Shown piece by piece: positions 52,658 to 61,418 of a stretch of 64,000 nt of DNA; the stretch's first letter is position 1, and each line of letters starts with the position of its first letter. The notes below the pieces were generated by a model that was not told where the DNA came from, did no database searches, and saw nothing but the letters and a program-made list of their open reading frames with translations. The position numbers and the translations under genes were made by a program. Source of the DNA: Corynebacterium kroppenstedtii (GTDB lineage Bacteria > Actinomycetota > Actinomycetes > Mycobacteriales > Mycobacteriaceae); NCBI RefSeq assembly GCF_016894245.1, contig NZ_CP069792.1, forward strand, positions 1,364,001-1,428,000, in the 5' to 3' direction.

Positions 52658-54269
52658 AACCTGCTGACGCCGATCCTGCAGGCGGAGATCCTGCTGACGG
52701 AAAGTGCGTGCCCTGATCCTGGGCGCCGTCTTCCATCACCTTTTCAACCCGATGCCAGCCTGGCTCTGTGGTGTGAGTGCTTCGTGACGGTCGAGCAGCC
52801 TTTTGCGACCGCATATCGTCGGCAAAGGGCCCGTGCTGAGCAGTGGCGACGCCGGCCTTATTGGGTGTGACAGTGCGCCGGAATAGCCAGTTTTGGCCCT
52901 TCTGTGTCGCGCGGACAGCGAGCGCTGCAGCAATGACAGCGACGAACATGGCGAGGTAACCGTCGGCACCCTGATTGGTGAACTCGACGGCTGCGACCAG
53001 CCCAAATAGCGGTGCGGCCATCGTCGTCGAGAGGAATGCGGCCGCGCCTAGTAGGGCACACGCGCGGGGATCGATGCTGGGGAACATCCATTGCCCTGCG
53101 TAGCCCAAAGCACATCCGAGTAAGGCACCCAAGGCGAAGGAGGGCGTCAGAATCCCTCCGACGGCGCCCGCCCAGAAACTCGCACAAGTTACCGCCAGCC
53201 GGATGATAAAAACTGCGATGGCTCCGCCGAGTGTCACCTGTGCGGTGAGCGCAAGGTTGGCGGAATATGCACCATTCCCACTAGACCCCAAGAAAAAGAG
53301 GGATAGAACCCCAACAATGGCCATCACACCTGTCACGGCCAGCCATTGCCACCGCGCAGAAACCGGCCGCGCAGATGTTCGATGGGCCAGGCGCGCGAAA
53401 TAGTCGCCGGCTAGGCCTGCTATAGAACCGACGACGATAGCGCAGAGTAAGGTCAGTGCACTTTCGTTTAATTGGGCCGCGTTATAGGTGGTTCGCGGTG
53501 CTCCTAGGAGCCCTGAGACCGTTGTCGCTACCACAGAACACGTCATCGTCGTCACCACCGACCGTACGGAGGCAGACACGAGGAGCAGCTCGATAGTGAA
53601 CAGAGCGCCGGCCAGGGGTAAGTGGAATGACGCTGCCATGCCTGCTCCGGCGGCCGACGCAACGAGCAGCCGGAGAGTTCGCCTATCGACCTCCCAAAGC
53701 CGTGAGAAGGCTGACGCTATCAGCGCCCCAATCTGACGGGGAGCCTGCTCTCGACCAATCGGAACCCCCGCAGAAACACTGATAATTTGCAGCAATGAGC
53801 TGGAAAGTGTGGAGCCGACGGGCATCGTACTGCCCTGCATAGCCTGTGGGATAGAGACGCGTCTAGTGGATTTCCAATGCAACGCTGCCCACCCCACCCC
53901 TGAGATGAATCCGACAGCAATAAGGTGAATGAGCAAATTGACAGTGGGGCCGAGTGAATCAAGTGGAGATATCTCGTTTTGATGGTCGGAACCGTACACC
54001 AACCGCTCAGTGAACAAGATCAGTTGGGCCACTCCGGCGATGAATGCCCCCACGATAATCCCGATGATGGTGGCGTAGACGGCGACGAGCCCGATGGGGG
54101 ACCGTGACACGCTGGAGGTGGGCACGGGCGGGAATTGCGAAATGTCATCATCGCCGGCCGACGCGATGGAGTACGACCGCAAGCGGGTGCGGAGGGGATG
54201 TTCGCACGACGAGTCGGTGGCGTGCGTGTTTCTCTGTTGCCAGTTGTTCACCGCCCTGCGCCACCACAT
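52587..54269 (-). CDS. ClC family chloride channel/antiporter (first of a pair)
   Basis: A 560-residue ClC protein with about ten membrane segments between residues 55 and 470. Family motifs: GVPIGREQAPRQIGAL (equivalent to GK/REGP, with the gating Glu present), AGAGMAASFHLPLAGALFTIE, and GAVGGILTPSFALGALLG. The N-terminal 50 and C-terminal 90 residues are polar and Pro/Ala/Ser-rich. It probably exchanges Cl- for protons or conducts Cl-. The start position is uncertain. It is next to a second ClC gene of the same direction. Confidence 0.85.
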   Translation of the reverse strand: MWWRRAVNNWQQRNTHATDSSCEHPLRTRLRSYSIASAGDDDISQFPPVPTSSVSRSPIGLVAVYATIIGIIVGAFIAGVAQLILFTERLVYGSDHQNEISPLDSLGPTVNLLIHLIAVGFISGVGWAALHWKSTRRVSIPQAMQGSTMPVGSTLSSSLLQIISVSAGVPIGREQAPRQIGALIASAFSRLWEVDRRTLRLLVASAAGAGMAASFHLPLAGALFTIELLLVSASVRSVVTTMTCSVVATTVSGLLGAPRTTYNAAQLNESALTLLCAIVVGSIAGLAGDYFARLAHRTSARPVSARWQWLAVTGVMAIVGVLSLFFLGSSGNGAYSANLALTAQVTLGGAIAVFIIRLAVTCASFWAGAVGGILTPSFALGALLGCALGYAGQWMFPSIDPRACALLGAAAFLSTTMAAPLFGLVAAVEFTNQGADGYLAMFVAVIAAALAVRATQKGQNWLFRRTVTPNKAGVATAQHGPFADDMRSQKAARPSRSTHTTEPGWHRVEKVMEDGAQDQGTHFPSAGSPPAGSASAGSTTAEPPSTAPEGHTRRDRDPRS

Positions 54270-54286
54270 GAAAATAGGTTAAGGGT

Positions 54287-55600
54287 TCACTGGCGTGTCA
54301 AGAAAGAAAAGGTGCCTGCCCCGCGACATTTTTTACTCAATGTGGGGTAGATCAGGGGCAGACTTGCGACGATCACCGCGACGGCGATGGCGGGAATGCT
54401 GGAGAGCCCTTGCCCTGTGAATTCCGCGGTGATGAGGAGGGCGAAGAGGGGAGCGCGTTGTGCCGTCGCCAGGAATGCTGCCCCGCCGAGGACAGCGCAG
54501 GCGAGGATCGGTGTTCCGTTGACACTCTCAGTGAGAACGTCGGCCGTGGTGATGGCATTTCCGACGGTACTCATGGCGCCCGAGAGAGCAATGCCCGCTA
54601 ATCCCCCCGCCATCACGCCGATAGAGAAGCTCGGAGTCAGGATCCCGCCCAACGCTCCACTGGCGAGGCTAATGAGCGTGACGACGACGTTGAGCACACA
54701 CAACAGCACTAGAGCTTTCCAGCCCATCGACGCATCGAACACTGATACCGCCGCGTATTTTCCGTTGCCAGCAAGAGCGGGAAAACTCATGGCGGCGATA
54801 CCGACCAGGGCGAACCCCACAGGCATGCGATACAGCACGCGAGCGTCGTGGGTGGCCCAGCGTTGACACCAACGAGCAAGGCGGCGGAATGCACCACCTA
54901 GAGGGCCAATGATCACACCCATCAGTATGGCGACCAACAGGGTAGTCCATGAGCAAGCCACGTGTGGCGCGCTGTATTGCAGCCCGGTAGGTTCGATAAG
55001 AGCAGATATGGCGGTCGCTATGAGGCAAGTCGCACTCACGACGATGACTTTGCTAAGCCGGATGCTCACTCCGCACAACTCGATCGCGAATGCAATACCG
55101 GCCAGGGGGACGCGATAGGCCGCAGCAAGTCCCGCGCCCGCGGCGGACGCAATAAGAAGTCGACGGAGCTCGGGAGACATCCGTGCCCATGCGGCCACAC
55201 GATCGGCCCATAGCGCGCCAGCCACGCGCGGTGCATTTTCCCGCCCCACGGAAGCTCCAGTGCCCACCTGCGCCACCTGAAGGGCCACGTTTGCGCTGGT
55301 CTCAGGAATGACGGAGTGGTATCCGTCGAGCGATCGTGGCACCGATGGCTGGGGGCGCCCCCAGCGCTGGAGGCTCCACCACGCAATACTTCCGACGACA
55401 CCCGACGCGATGTACACGGTCAGGATGCGGCCGGGAGAGGTGACGTCGGTAGGAATTGGAGCGCTGGATTCGTCGGCACCGAAAGAGAGTTTCTCCACGG
55501 CGAGAAAAAGAATGGTGAGGAGTGCTGCGGATATGCCAGTGAGCACAGCGATCCCGGCAACGCACAGACTGAGGACAGCAAGGTGGCGGCTACGAGTCAT
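54287..55600 (-). CDS. ClC family chloride channel/antiporter (second of a pair)
   Basis: About 437 residues with at least ten membrane segments. Motifs: GTGASVGRENAPRVAGAL (Glu of the gating position present), AGAGLAAAYRVPLAGIAFAIE, and GALGGILTPSFSIGVMAGGLAG. It is the same family as the neighbour gene but clearly divergent, so not a recent duplication. The ATG at 55600 is used here; another ATG at 55624 is possible and would overlap the rsgA end by 35 bases. It follows rsgA closely on the same strand, so aroA, rsgA and the ClC pair may be one transcript. Confidence 0.85.
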   Translation of the reverse strand: MTRSRHLAVLSLCVAGIAVLTGISAALLTILFLAVEKLSFGADESSAPIPTDVTSPGRILTVYIASGVVGSIAWWSLQRWGRPQPSVPRSLDGYHSVIPETSANVALQVAQVGTGASVGRENAPRVAGALWADRVAAWARMSPELRRLLIASAAGAGLAAAYRVPLAGIAFAIELCGVSIRLSKVIVVSATCLIATAISALIEPTGLQYSAPHVACSWTTLLVAILMGVIIGPLGGAFRRLARWCQRWATHDARVLYRMPVGFALVGIAAMSFPALAGNGKYAAVSVFDASMGWKALVLLCVLNVVVTLISLASGALGGILTPSFSIGVMAGGLAGIALSGAMSTVGNAITTADVLTESVNGTPILACAVLGGAAFLATAQRAPLFALLITAEFTGQGLSSIPAIAVAVIVASLPLIYPTLSKKCRGAGTFSFLTRQ

Positions 55601-56660
55601 CCCGATTGAGGTCCCACTCGTCATTGGATCGTAGGGTTTCTAAGACGGATCGGATCGCGTGGACGCGCCGGGCGGTTGCGCCGGTGGCGGTATCGAGCGC
55701 GCACTCGGGGTCTGCGGGCGGCCCCATGTGGGTGCATCCTCGCGGGCAGTCGGTGATGAGCTCGGCGAGGTCCTCGAACGCGGCGATGACCGTATCGGGG
55801 TCGACGTGGGCCAGTCCGAAGGAGCGGATTCCTGGTGTGTCGATGATCCACCCAGGATCGGCTGATTCGTCTGCCGTCGTGTTCGGCGATGTGCTCCCGG
55901 GGAGGCAGAGGGCTACCGATTGCGTCGATGTGTGTTTTCCTTTGCCGACGCCGGACACTTCTCCGGTAGCTCGGTCAGCGTTCGGTACGAGGCGGTTGAC
56001 GAGGGTCGATTTGCCGACACCGGAGTGCCCTATGAGCGCTGTGATGTGACCGCGCGTCAGGCGTTGGACGTCGGTAATATCGTCATCTTGTCCAGCGATA
56101 ACGATCCGGATGTCTAGATCCTCGAATTCGCGCGCGAAGGGTGCGGGATCGGTGAGGTCGCTCTTAGTCAGGCACAGTATGGGGGAGATGCCACCGGCGA
56201 AAGCTGCAACGAGGGCGCGCTCTACGAAGCCCGCCCGGGGAGGCGGATCAGCGACGGAGGAGACGATGAGCAGCTGATCGGCGTTGGCGACGACGATGCG
56301 TTCGTAGGGGTCATTGTCGTCCGCGGTGCGTCGGAGGATGGAGTGTCGATCGGCCAGTTTTACGATGCGCGCTAGCGTCCCCGGAGTTCCTGATGTGTCA
56401 CCGACGACCCCCACACGGTCTCCGACGACGATGGGAGTTCGTCCGAGTTCGCGGGCACGCATGCACACAATGGTGCGGGAGCCGTCGGGCGTGTCGTCAA
56501 GGACAACGCCCCACCGTCCGCGGTCTTTGGTGATGACCATGCCCCACTGTGCGTTCTTGTGGGAGGGGCGGTCTTTGGTGCGTGGCCGGGAGCCTTTACC
56601 TGGGCGAATATGGACATCGCTTTCATCCCAGTCGCGTGAGGGGCGTCGTCGAGCGCTCAT
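55590..56660 (-). CDS. rsgA: Ribosome small subunit-dependent GTPase A
   Basis: A 356-residue circularly permuted GTPase. Order of motifs: an OB-like N-terminal domain (about 40-110); G4 TKSD (165-168); P-loop GHSGVGKST (211-219); G2 segment KGKHTST; G3 DTPG (274-277) in [13 protein letters not shown]; then a C-terminal zinc site [16 protein letters not shown]. It helps late maturation of the 30S subunit. ATG at 56660 overlaps the aroA stop by four bases (ATGA), a common actinobacterial arrangement. Confidence 0.94.
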   Translation of the reverse strand: MSARRRPSRDWDESDVHIRPGKGSRPRTKDRPSHKNAQWGMVITKDRGRWGVVLDDTPDGSRTIVCMRARELGRTPIVVGDRVGVVGDTSGTPGTLARIVKLADRHSILRRTADDNDPYERIVVANADQLLIVSSVADPPPRAGFVERALVAAFAGGISPILCLTKSDLTDPAPFAREFEDLDIRIVIAGQDDDITDVQRLTRGHITALIGHSGVGKSTLVNRLVPNADRATGEVSGVGKGKHTSTQSVALCLPGSTSPNTTADESADPGWIIDTPGIRSFGLAHVDPDTVIAAFEDLAELITDCPRGCTHMGPPADPECALDTATGATARRVHAIRSVLETLRSNDEWDLNRDDS

Positions 56661-58120
56661 TCAGGGCCGCCTTCTGCAGACTTCGTGGCTGTTAGCCAGG
56701 TTCGTGCAAAGTCGGGGAAGGTTTTCGATGTGGTTCTTATATTTTCGACGCGAACCCCGGCCACGGCCAAACCGATGACCGCGCCGGCTGTTGCCATGCG
56801 GTGATCGTCGTAGGTGGGCCAGACGCCACCATGTAGGGGTGCCGGGGTGATGATGAGGCCGTCGTCGGTTTCCTCGACCTGACCGCCGAGTGCGTTGATG
56901 TTGGTGGCTAGGGCGTGAAGTCGGTCGGTTTCGTGGCCACGCAGGTGAGCAATTCCGTACAGGTGGGAGGGGGTGTCCGCGAGGGCGGCGAGAGCTGCGA
57001 TGGTGGGGGTGAGCTCGCCGATGTCGTGAAGGTCCACCGTAATTCCGGTGAGGCCGGTGCATCCGGTGTGTCCGGTACCGGATGCGCGATGGCTCGTGGA
57101 GGGATCAGGACCAGTGACGACGAGATCATGATCGACGAGCTCGCAATGGGCCCCCATGTTCTCCAGGATGGTGCGGAATTGGTCTCCCGGTTGGGTTGTG
57201 CTGGTTGGCCAGTTCGGAATGACGACTCGCCCACCTGTGACGGCCGCGGCGGCCATAAATGGGGTGGCGGTGGACAGGTCGGGTTCGATAACCCACCGGT
57301 TCGGCTGAATGTCCCCAGGGGCGACCTGCCACGTGTGGGGTTCTGGCGTCGTGACGTCAATACCCGCGTCCCGAAGCATGTCTATAGTCATGTCGATATG
57401 CGGTTGCGAGGGGAGCGTAGCCCCAGTGTGCGTCACGGTTATCCCATGAGTAAAGCGCGCCGCAGAGAGAAGCAGCCCGGAGATGAATTGCGAGCTCGAG
57501 GACGCATCAATGTGTATAGCTCCCCCGCGCGGCCCCTCAGTGGTGCCTACGTATGTCGCATGCGCATCACCGGCCGACGAGTGCGAATCCGACGAAGCCG
57601 CTGATGAGCCCATAATCCGCAGCGGAAGCGATTCTCCCTCCACGGTGACGCCAAACTGACGCAGTGCGTCGGCCATGGTTTGTAGTGGGCGTTTGCGCGC
57701 GTGTGGGTCTCCGTCGATAAGAACTGGTCCGTCGGCGAGAGCTGCTACAGGGGGCAGGAAGCGCATCACGGTTCCCGCCAGCCCACAGTCGATAGTTGCG
57801 CCGTGCAGGTGAGGCGTCGGGGTGACTCGAAGGGTAGGGGACGCCGGTGGTGTTCGGTGAAAGTCATTGTCTATTGACGATGAATCGCTTTCTTCGATAG
57901 TGACACCCATGGTTCGCAGTGCGGCGATCATGAGGTCCGTGTCTCGGCTGCGCAGTGCACCTGTGATGGTGGAAGAGCCCGACGCCAAAGCTGCGAGAAT
58001 GAGTGCCCGGTTAGTCATGGATTTGGAGCCGGGGATGGTCACGGTGGCGGTGACAGGGTAGCGGGGAGTGGGGGCCTCCCACAGTGGTGTGTCGGGTGAC
58101 TGCGCTTTCACGTTTGTCAT
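56657..58120 (-). CDS. aroA: 3-phosphoshikimate 1-carboxyvinyltransferase (EPSP synthase)
   Basis: About 487 residues. [20 protein letters not shown] is the N-terminal phosphate-binding loop; [34 protein letters not shown], a [20 protein letters not shown] segment, [13 protein letters not shown] and a C-terminal [16 protein letters not shown] are all family signatures. It joins shikimate-3-phosphate and PEP in the aromatic pathway. ATG at 58120 gives the usual distance to the first motif; the ATG at 58147 is the alternative and neither has a good ribosome-binding site. A Ser-rich insert appears in domain 1 (about 185-200). Confidence 0.93.
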   Translation of the reverse strand: MTNVKAQSPDTPLWEAPTPRYPVTATVTIPGSKSMTNRALILAALASGSSTITGALRSRDTDLMIAALRTMGVTIEESDSSSIDNDFHRTPPASPTLRVTPTPHLHGATIDCGLAGTVMRFLPPVAALADGPVLIDGDPHARKRPLQTMADALRQFGVTVEGESLPLRIMGSSAASSDSHSSAGDAHATYVGTTEGPRGGAIHIDASSSSQFISGLLLSAARFTHGITVTHTGATLPSQPHIDMTIDMLRDAGIDVTTPEPHTWQVAPGDIQPNRWVIEPDLSTATPFMAAAAVTGGRVVIPNWPTSTTQPGDQFRTILENMGAHCELVDHDLVVTGPDPSTSHRASGTGHTGCTGLTGITVDLHDIGELTPTIAALAALADTPSHLYGIAHLRGHETDRLHALATNINALGGQVEETDDGLIITPAPLHGGVWPTYDDHRMATAGAVIGLAVAGVRVENIRTTSKTFPDFARTWLTATKSAEGGPE

Positions 58121-58259
58121 TGTTGCATTATCGGTGCGGGACTGCATAGGAGTGCGTCATGGCGGGGGTTGGTTCTGGTGCGATTGTCGTTGTGAGGGGG
58201 CACAGTAAAATGTCCGGAACCTCGTGGCGGCCCTTAGTGACTGACCCTAGTGACTGACC

Positions 58260-58823
58260 CTAGTGGCCTTCGAGTATGTCGGCGGTGGTGGCGTCGGTGA
58301 GTGAAATAAGGTCCTGGGGGGATAAGCCGATATCGAGTCCGCGTTTGCCCCCAGAGACGTACATGGTGTCGCAGAGAAGGGCGGTTTCGTCGATAACGGT
58401 GGGAAGAGGTTGCTTTTGCCCGATTGGAGAAATCCCGCCAGTGATATATCCACTGCTGCGCTCTGCATCCTTGGGCTTCGCCATGCTGGCTTTTCCGTGC
58501 CCGTACCCGCGGTTTTTCAAGGCGGTGGCGGCGTGTTTGAGGGACAGCCTCCCCGTGACGGGGACAACCGCGACGGCAAGTTCGGGCTTGGGTTCTTTGC
58601 CGGCAGCGAGGTCAATGAGCAGGGTTTTGAAAATTTGGTCGGCCTCGATCCCCTCGTTCGCTAGCATCTCGGCGGCTTCTTCGCCGTAATTGGTTGTGTG
58701 ATGGTCGAATTCCCGCACCTCATGATCGATGTCGGCATCTGCGCACACTTGTAATGCAGGTGTTGCGGCTCGGCCTGTTTTCTTCCCTGACACCGATTTC
58801 GCATGACCCTTCTTGCCACTCAT
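58260..58823 (-). CDS. ybaK: YbaK/EbsC-type Cys-tRNA(Pro) deacylase
   Basis: A 187-residue protein with a Lys-rich N-terminus (1-18) and a YbaK domain: TPALQVCADADIDHEVREFDH, then EGIEADQIFKTLLIDLAAG, PELAVAVVPVTGRLSLKHAATALKNR, AERSSGYITGGISPIGQKQPLPTVID, and a glycine-rich VSGGKRGLDIGLSPQDL. It hydrolyses Cys-tRNA(Pro), correcting mischarging by prolyl-tRNA synthetase. ATG at 58823 is the plausible start; the frame is open far upstream but not supported. A 13-base direct repeat (AGTGACTGACCCT) lies just after its stop codon. Confidence 0.9.
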   Translation of the reverse strand: MSGKKGHAKSVSGKKTGRAATPALQVCADADIDHEVREFDHHTTNYGEEAAEMLANEGIEADQIFKTLLIDLAAGKEPKPELAVAVVPVTGRLSLKHAATALKNRGYGHGKASMAKPKDAERSSGYITGGISPIGQKQPLPTVIDETALLCDTMYVSGGKRGLDIGLSPQDLISLTDATTADILEGH

Positions 58824-59122
58824 GGCTGCTATTTGTACACCGTTACCGAAGTTGGCGAAAAGCGTGGCTATCTGACGACGGTCGACGGTGGTCCGGAACC
58901 ACACAGCGAATACACGGTGGGCCCCATGTCGGTTACGATAAGGAACGATGACTGCGAATGTTGCGACTGTTCTGTGTCGATCGATGTCGGGGATTCGGCT
59001 GATGGTAGGGAATAACCACATGCGTTGTTTCGCTGGCAACCACGACGCGTGGGGACGCGGCTTATTCGCGAGTATGGGCACAGGAGAGAGTCTTCAAGGT
59101 GCACGTCGTGAGGAGGTTCTCT

Positions 59123-59710
59123 GTGGCTAATCAAGCCGATTTTGAAGGGCAAGCAATGCCGCTGTTGGACCAGCTTTATGCGGGTGCGCTGCGGATGACA
59201 CGAAATCCACCCGATGCGGAGGACCTTGTCCAAGAAACCTATATGAAGGCGTATCGCAATTTCGGGTCTTTTAAGGAAGGCACGAATTTAAAGGCCTGGA
59301 TGTATCGCATCATGACAAATGCGTACATCAATGTTTACCGCAAGGCACAGCGCCGGCCGACAGAATCTCCGACTGATGAGATTACAGATTGGCAACTGGC
59401 TGCTAACGCAGAGCATGACTCGACGGGGCTGGAGTCGACCGAGGTTGAAGCATTAAAGAACATTCCCGACGAGCGTATCCGCGATGCTCTCATGGATCTT
59501 CCCGAGGATAATCGGATGGTTGTTTACTATGCCGATGTTGAGGGAATGCCGTATAAGGAGATCGCTCATGTGATGGGTACTCCGGTGGGAACGGTGATGA
59601 GCCGCCTTCACCGCGGAAGAAAAAAGCTGCGGGAAGCGTTAAAAGAAGTGGCCTCGGAACGTGGCATAGGCGGCGTCCAACCTGCTGGATCTTCTGAAGG
59701 TAGTTCTTGA
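59123..59710 (+). CDS. sigH: ECF sigma factor SigH
   Basis: A 195-residue ECF (SigR/SigH group) sigma factor for thiol-oxidative and heat stress. Region 2 has [35 protein letters not shown], with the -10 contacting [22 protein letters not shown]. Region 4 includes [41 protein letters not shown]. The start GTG at 59123 is set by AGGAGG seven bases upstream; GTG at 59099 is a poorer choice. The following gene is its anti-sigma factor, 126 bases downstream. A GGGAAT at 59008-59013 might be the -35 of an autoregulated promoter, but the -10 part (CGCTGG) is poor. Confidence 0.94.
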   Translation: MANQADFEGQAMPLLDQLYAGALRMTRNPPDAEDLVQETYMKAYRNFGSFKEGTNLKAWMYRIMTNAYINVYRKAQRRPTESPTDEITDWQLAANAEHDSTGLESTEVEALKNIPDERIRDALMDLPEDNRMVVYYADVEGMPYKEIAHVMGTPVGTVMSRLHRGRKKLREALKEVASERGIGGVQPAGSSEGSS

Positions 59711-59836
59711 TTCAGGATGGACTTGTGTACCTGAGGTGCCTAACACCACGGGTGATGGCCGCGAGTACGCCACGAGTACGTATACATAATTAAACCCGAA
59801 ATAAGTACCGTCACATGTATGAAAGGAACGACCCCC

Positions 59837-60157
59837 ATGACTCATCACTGCGGGAATGAACCCAAGGATGAGGAGCCTGGCGCGTCAGACTCCTCAGCAT
59901 CTGCCGGTGGGTATGCGCTCGATAGCTGTTGTCACGACATTATCGACGAGCTGAATGATCTTCTGGACGAGCCATGTAATCCGGAGCGGCGTGAGGCATT
60001 AATGGAAAGGGTGAATAGTTGCCCGGAGTATTTTGAGGCCTACGGGATTGAACAAACCGTCCGTAGCCTTCTTCGCCGCAGCTGCTCAGAGCCTGCGTCA
60101 CGCGAGTTGCGCGCCCGGATTCACGTGGCGATCACGGAGCAAATTCGTTTCGAGTGA
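59837..60157 (+). CDS. rshA: Anti-sigma factor of SigH (RshA/RsrA type) with incomplete zinc motif
   Basis: A 106-residue protein. It aligns with RshA/RsrA along DELNDLLDE, YFEAYGIEQTVRSLLRRSC and SEPASRELRARI. In these anti-sigma factors a HxxxCxxC motif binds zinc and acts as redox switch. Here the three positions are R58, C62 and Y65, so His and second Cys are lost; two Cys (31, 32), Cys47 and Cys83 remain. The N-terminal 30 residues are acidic. The start ATG at 59837 has AAAGGA nine bases upstream. It is downstream of sigH, as usual. Confidence 0.88.
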   Translation: MTHHCGNEPKDEEPGASDSSASAGGYALDSCCHDIIDELNDLLDEPCNPERREALMERVNSCPEYFEAYGIEQTVRSLLRRSCSEPASRELRARIHVAITEQIRFE

Positions 60158-60208
60158 GTGGGGTATCCTGTCTCCGCCACCGGCTGCGTAGACGATGTTC
60201 ATGAGACG

Positions 60209-60245
60209 AAAAAAGGGTGAACCCGATGATGGGTTCACCCTTTTT
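60209..60245 (+). terminator. Strong bidirectional terminator between rshA and bL37
   Basis: A perfect 16-base stem from AAAAAAGGGTGAACCC (60209-60224) through a 6-base loop to GGGTTCACCC plus a T-run (60231-60245). It has A and T tracts on both sides and lies between convergent genes, so it should stop transcription from both. Confidence 0.92.
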
Positions 60246-60287
60246 ACTATGAATTGCGTAAGCTATTCGGCAGCTCCACCAGGGACT

Positions 60288-60362
60288 TTATGCGCTGGGG
60301 CGCTTGCCGTGGTTAGCCTTCTTCTTGCGACGGTCCTTGCGTTTGCGTCCACGTTTGCTCAT
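60288..60362 (-). CDS. Ribosomal protein bL37 (actinobacterial small basic protein)
   Basis: A very short gene, 24 residues: MSKRGRKRKDRRKKKANHG followed by KRPSA. It matches the actinobacterial 50S protein bL37 (pattern ..KRGRK..R...ANHGKRP.). ATG at 60362 (read on the minus strand) has AAGGAG about nine bases upstream. It is too short to be found by usual length cut-offs. It ends about 40 bases from the bidirectional terminator and is the only gene in the gap between rshA and whiB1. Confidence 0.9.
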   Translation of the reverse strand: MSKRGRKRKDRRKKKANHGKRPSA

Positions 60363-60390
60363 CGCGGCTCTCCTTTACTTGATTGGGGGG

Positions 60391-60412
60391 GCAGTGCACG
60401 TGCAGTGCACGT
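60391..60412. repeat. Direct repeat with internal palindromes upstream of bL37
   Basis: Two adjacent 11-base copies of GCAGTGCACGT, each containing the palindrome GTGCAC, located about 30-50 bases upstream of the bL37 start. It is likely in the 5' leader or promoter and could be an operator. Confidence 0.45.
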
Positions 60413-60585
60413 CGTCTTTTTAGGGGCCGGGCCACGCGCGGGCGGTCACGACGCCATAGGAAGGTGATTTTATCGAATGGCCATTGTGATAGCTAACGCG
60501 GTCTAGTCCCGGGTTTCAGTTATGTGTCGCGGATCGCCAGGTGAGCTGACGGGTTTTTTGGGCCGCGTCGCGAAGTGAATGAGCT

Positions 60586-60846
60586 TTAGACCGTAGCGCG
60601 ACGACGCGAGTTGTTGCGGTTGCGGCGGCGCTTCAGGGTGCGTCGCTCGTCTTCGCTCATACCACCCCAGACACCGGCGTCCTGGCCGGTTTCGATGGCC
60701 CAGGCGAGGCACTGCGAGGTTACTGGGCAACGGTTGCAAACAACTTTCGCACGAGCGATTTGTGCCAGTGCGGGGCCGGAGTTTCCGACGGGGAAGAAAA
60801 GCTCGGGGTCTTCATCACGACAAACGGCTTTGTGGCGCCAATCCAT
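60586..60846 (-). CDS. whiB1: WhiB family iron-sulfur regulator WhiB1
   Basis: An 86-residue protein. Cluster cysteines are C9, C37, C40 and C46 (RHKAVCRDEDPELFFPVG, then KVVCNRCPVTSQCLAWA), followed by the GVWGGMSEDERRTLKRRR turn and basic tail. Length and sequence are those of the essential, NO-sensitive WhiB1. ATG at 60846 has AAGGAG six to seven bases upstream. About 265 bases further upstream a CRP/GlxR-like site is found (see entry). Confidence 0.95.
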   Translation of the reverse strand: MDWRHKAVCRDEDPELFFPVGNSGPALAQIARAKVVCNRCPVTSQCLAWAIETGQDAGVWGGMSEDERRTLKRRRNRNNSRRRATV

Positions 60847-61418
60847 GAAATTCTCCTTGTTACGTGTGGTGGGGGTGGAAGGTACTGTGTCCGGTTATCG
60901 CTAACTCGGCCGATGCTTCGGCCGGCAGGCACGCCAAAAGCAGCCATGGCCATGGCGTCGAATGTGGATTAGGTGAGGGATACCGGGAAAAATCCGGGAT
61001 CTAGTCCTCGAAGCAGCACCTTCGTCAGCAGAAACGTGTGTCTCGCTGATGTGCGTACTTGGAAACTATGGCACGGCTTGGCCAGCATTTCTAGGGTTCG
61101 GGGGTAAATTGTGTTAAAAGTCACAGGAACTAGTTTTGACAGTGAGTCGTCAGCCTCTAGCATTATTTGGATTGTTTGTAATAGCTTCCTTAAGGATAAA
61201 AAGCGACAGAGTGTCACCTTAAAAGCGCTGGATATTCAGGTGAATATCACGGAAATAAAAGGTAAACATAGGGTAGCTGAGGGGTGGAACGGCTTTATAT
61301 GCCCATGTTTCACACTCGCGTTCCGCCTGAGTTAGCCGCGGTATGTCAGCCGGCCTGATTGACGACGGTCAACCCGCGTCTGGGGCGTCGTCTGGGCCGA
61401 GGTTGCTACAGTGAGCGT
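60847..61418. other. AT-rich divergent region between whiB1 and a membrane protein gene
   Basis: About 570 bases. The section 61090-61300 is much richer in A+T than the surroundings. It contains a CRP/GlxR-like palindrome at 61110-61125 and, on the plus strand, TTGACA (61136-61141) followed after 16 bases by TAGCAT. A 74-codon frame at 61111-61335 on the plus strand has no family resemblance and I consider it chance. No other gene is visible. Confidence 0.5.
61110..61125. promoter_or_regulatory. CRP/GlxR-like binding site upstream of whiB1
   Basis: TGTGTTAAAAGTCACA differs by one base from the consensus TGTGA-N6-TCACA of CRP-type regulators. On the minus strand, facing whiB1, it reads TGTGACTTTTAACACA. 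In M. tuberculosis, whiB1 is controlled by the CRP homologue, and corynebacteria have GlxR with the same consensus. The distance to the whiB1 start (about 265 bases) is large. Confidence 0.5.

Noticed and set aside
58240..58262. Direct repeat AGTGACTGACCCT x2 after ybaK
   Set aside because: Only two short copies at a gene end, without symmetry or distance suggesting a site; probably a small duplication.
59008..59036. Autoregulated SigH promoter (GGGAAT ... CGCTGG)
   Set aside because: The -35 part and the 17-base spacing are acceptable, but the -10 lacks the GTT core, so I do not list it as a feature.
60195..60467. 90-codon plus-strand frame after rshA
   Set aside because: It runs through a strong intrinsic terminator and is antisense to the bL37 gene.
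61111..61335. 74-codon frame in the AT-rich whiB1 upstream region
   Set aside because: It starts inside the CRP/GlxR-like site, has no ribosome-binding site and resembles no protein; the region looks like a promoter.
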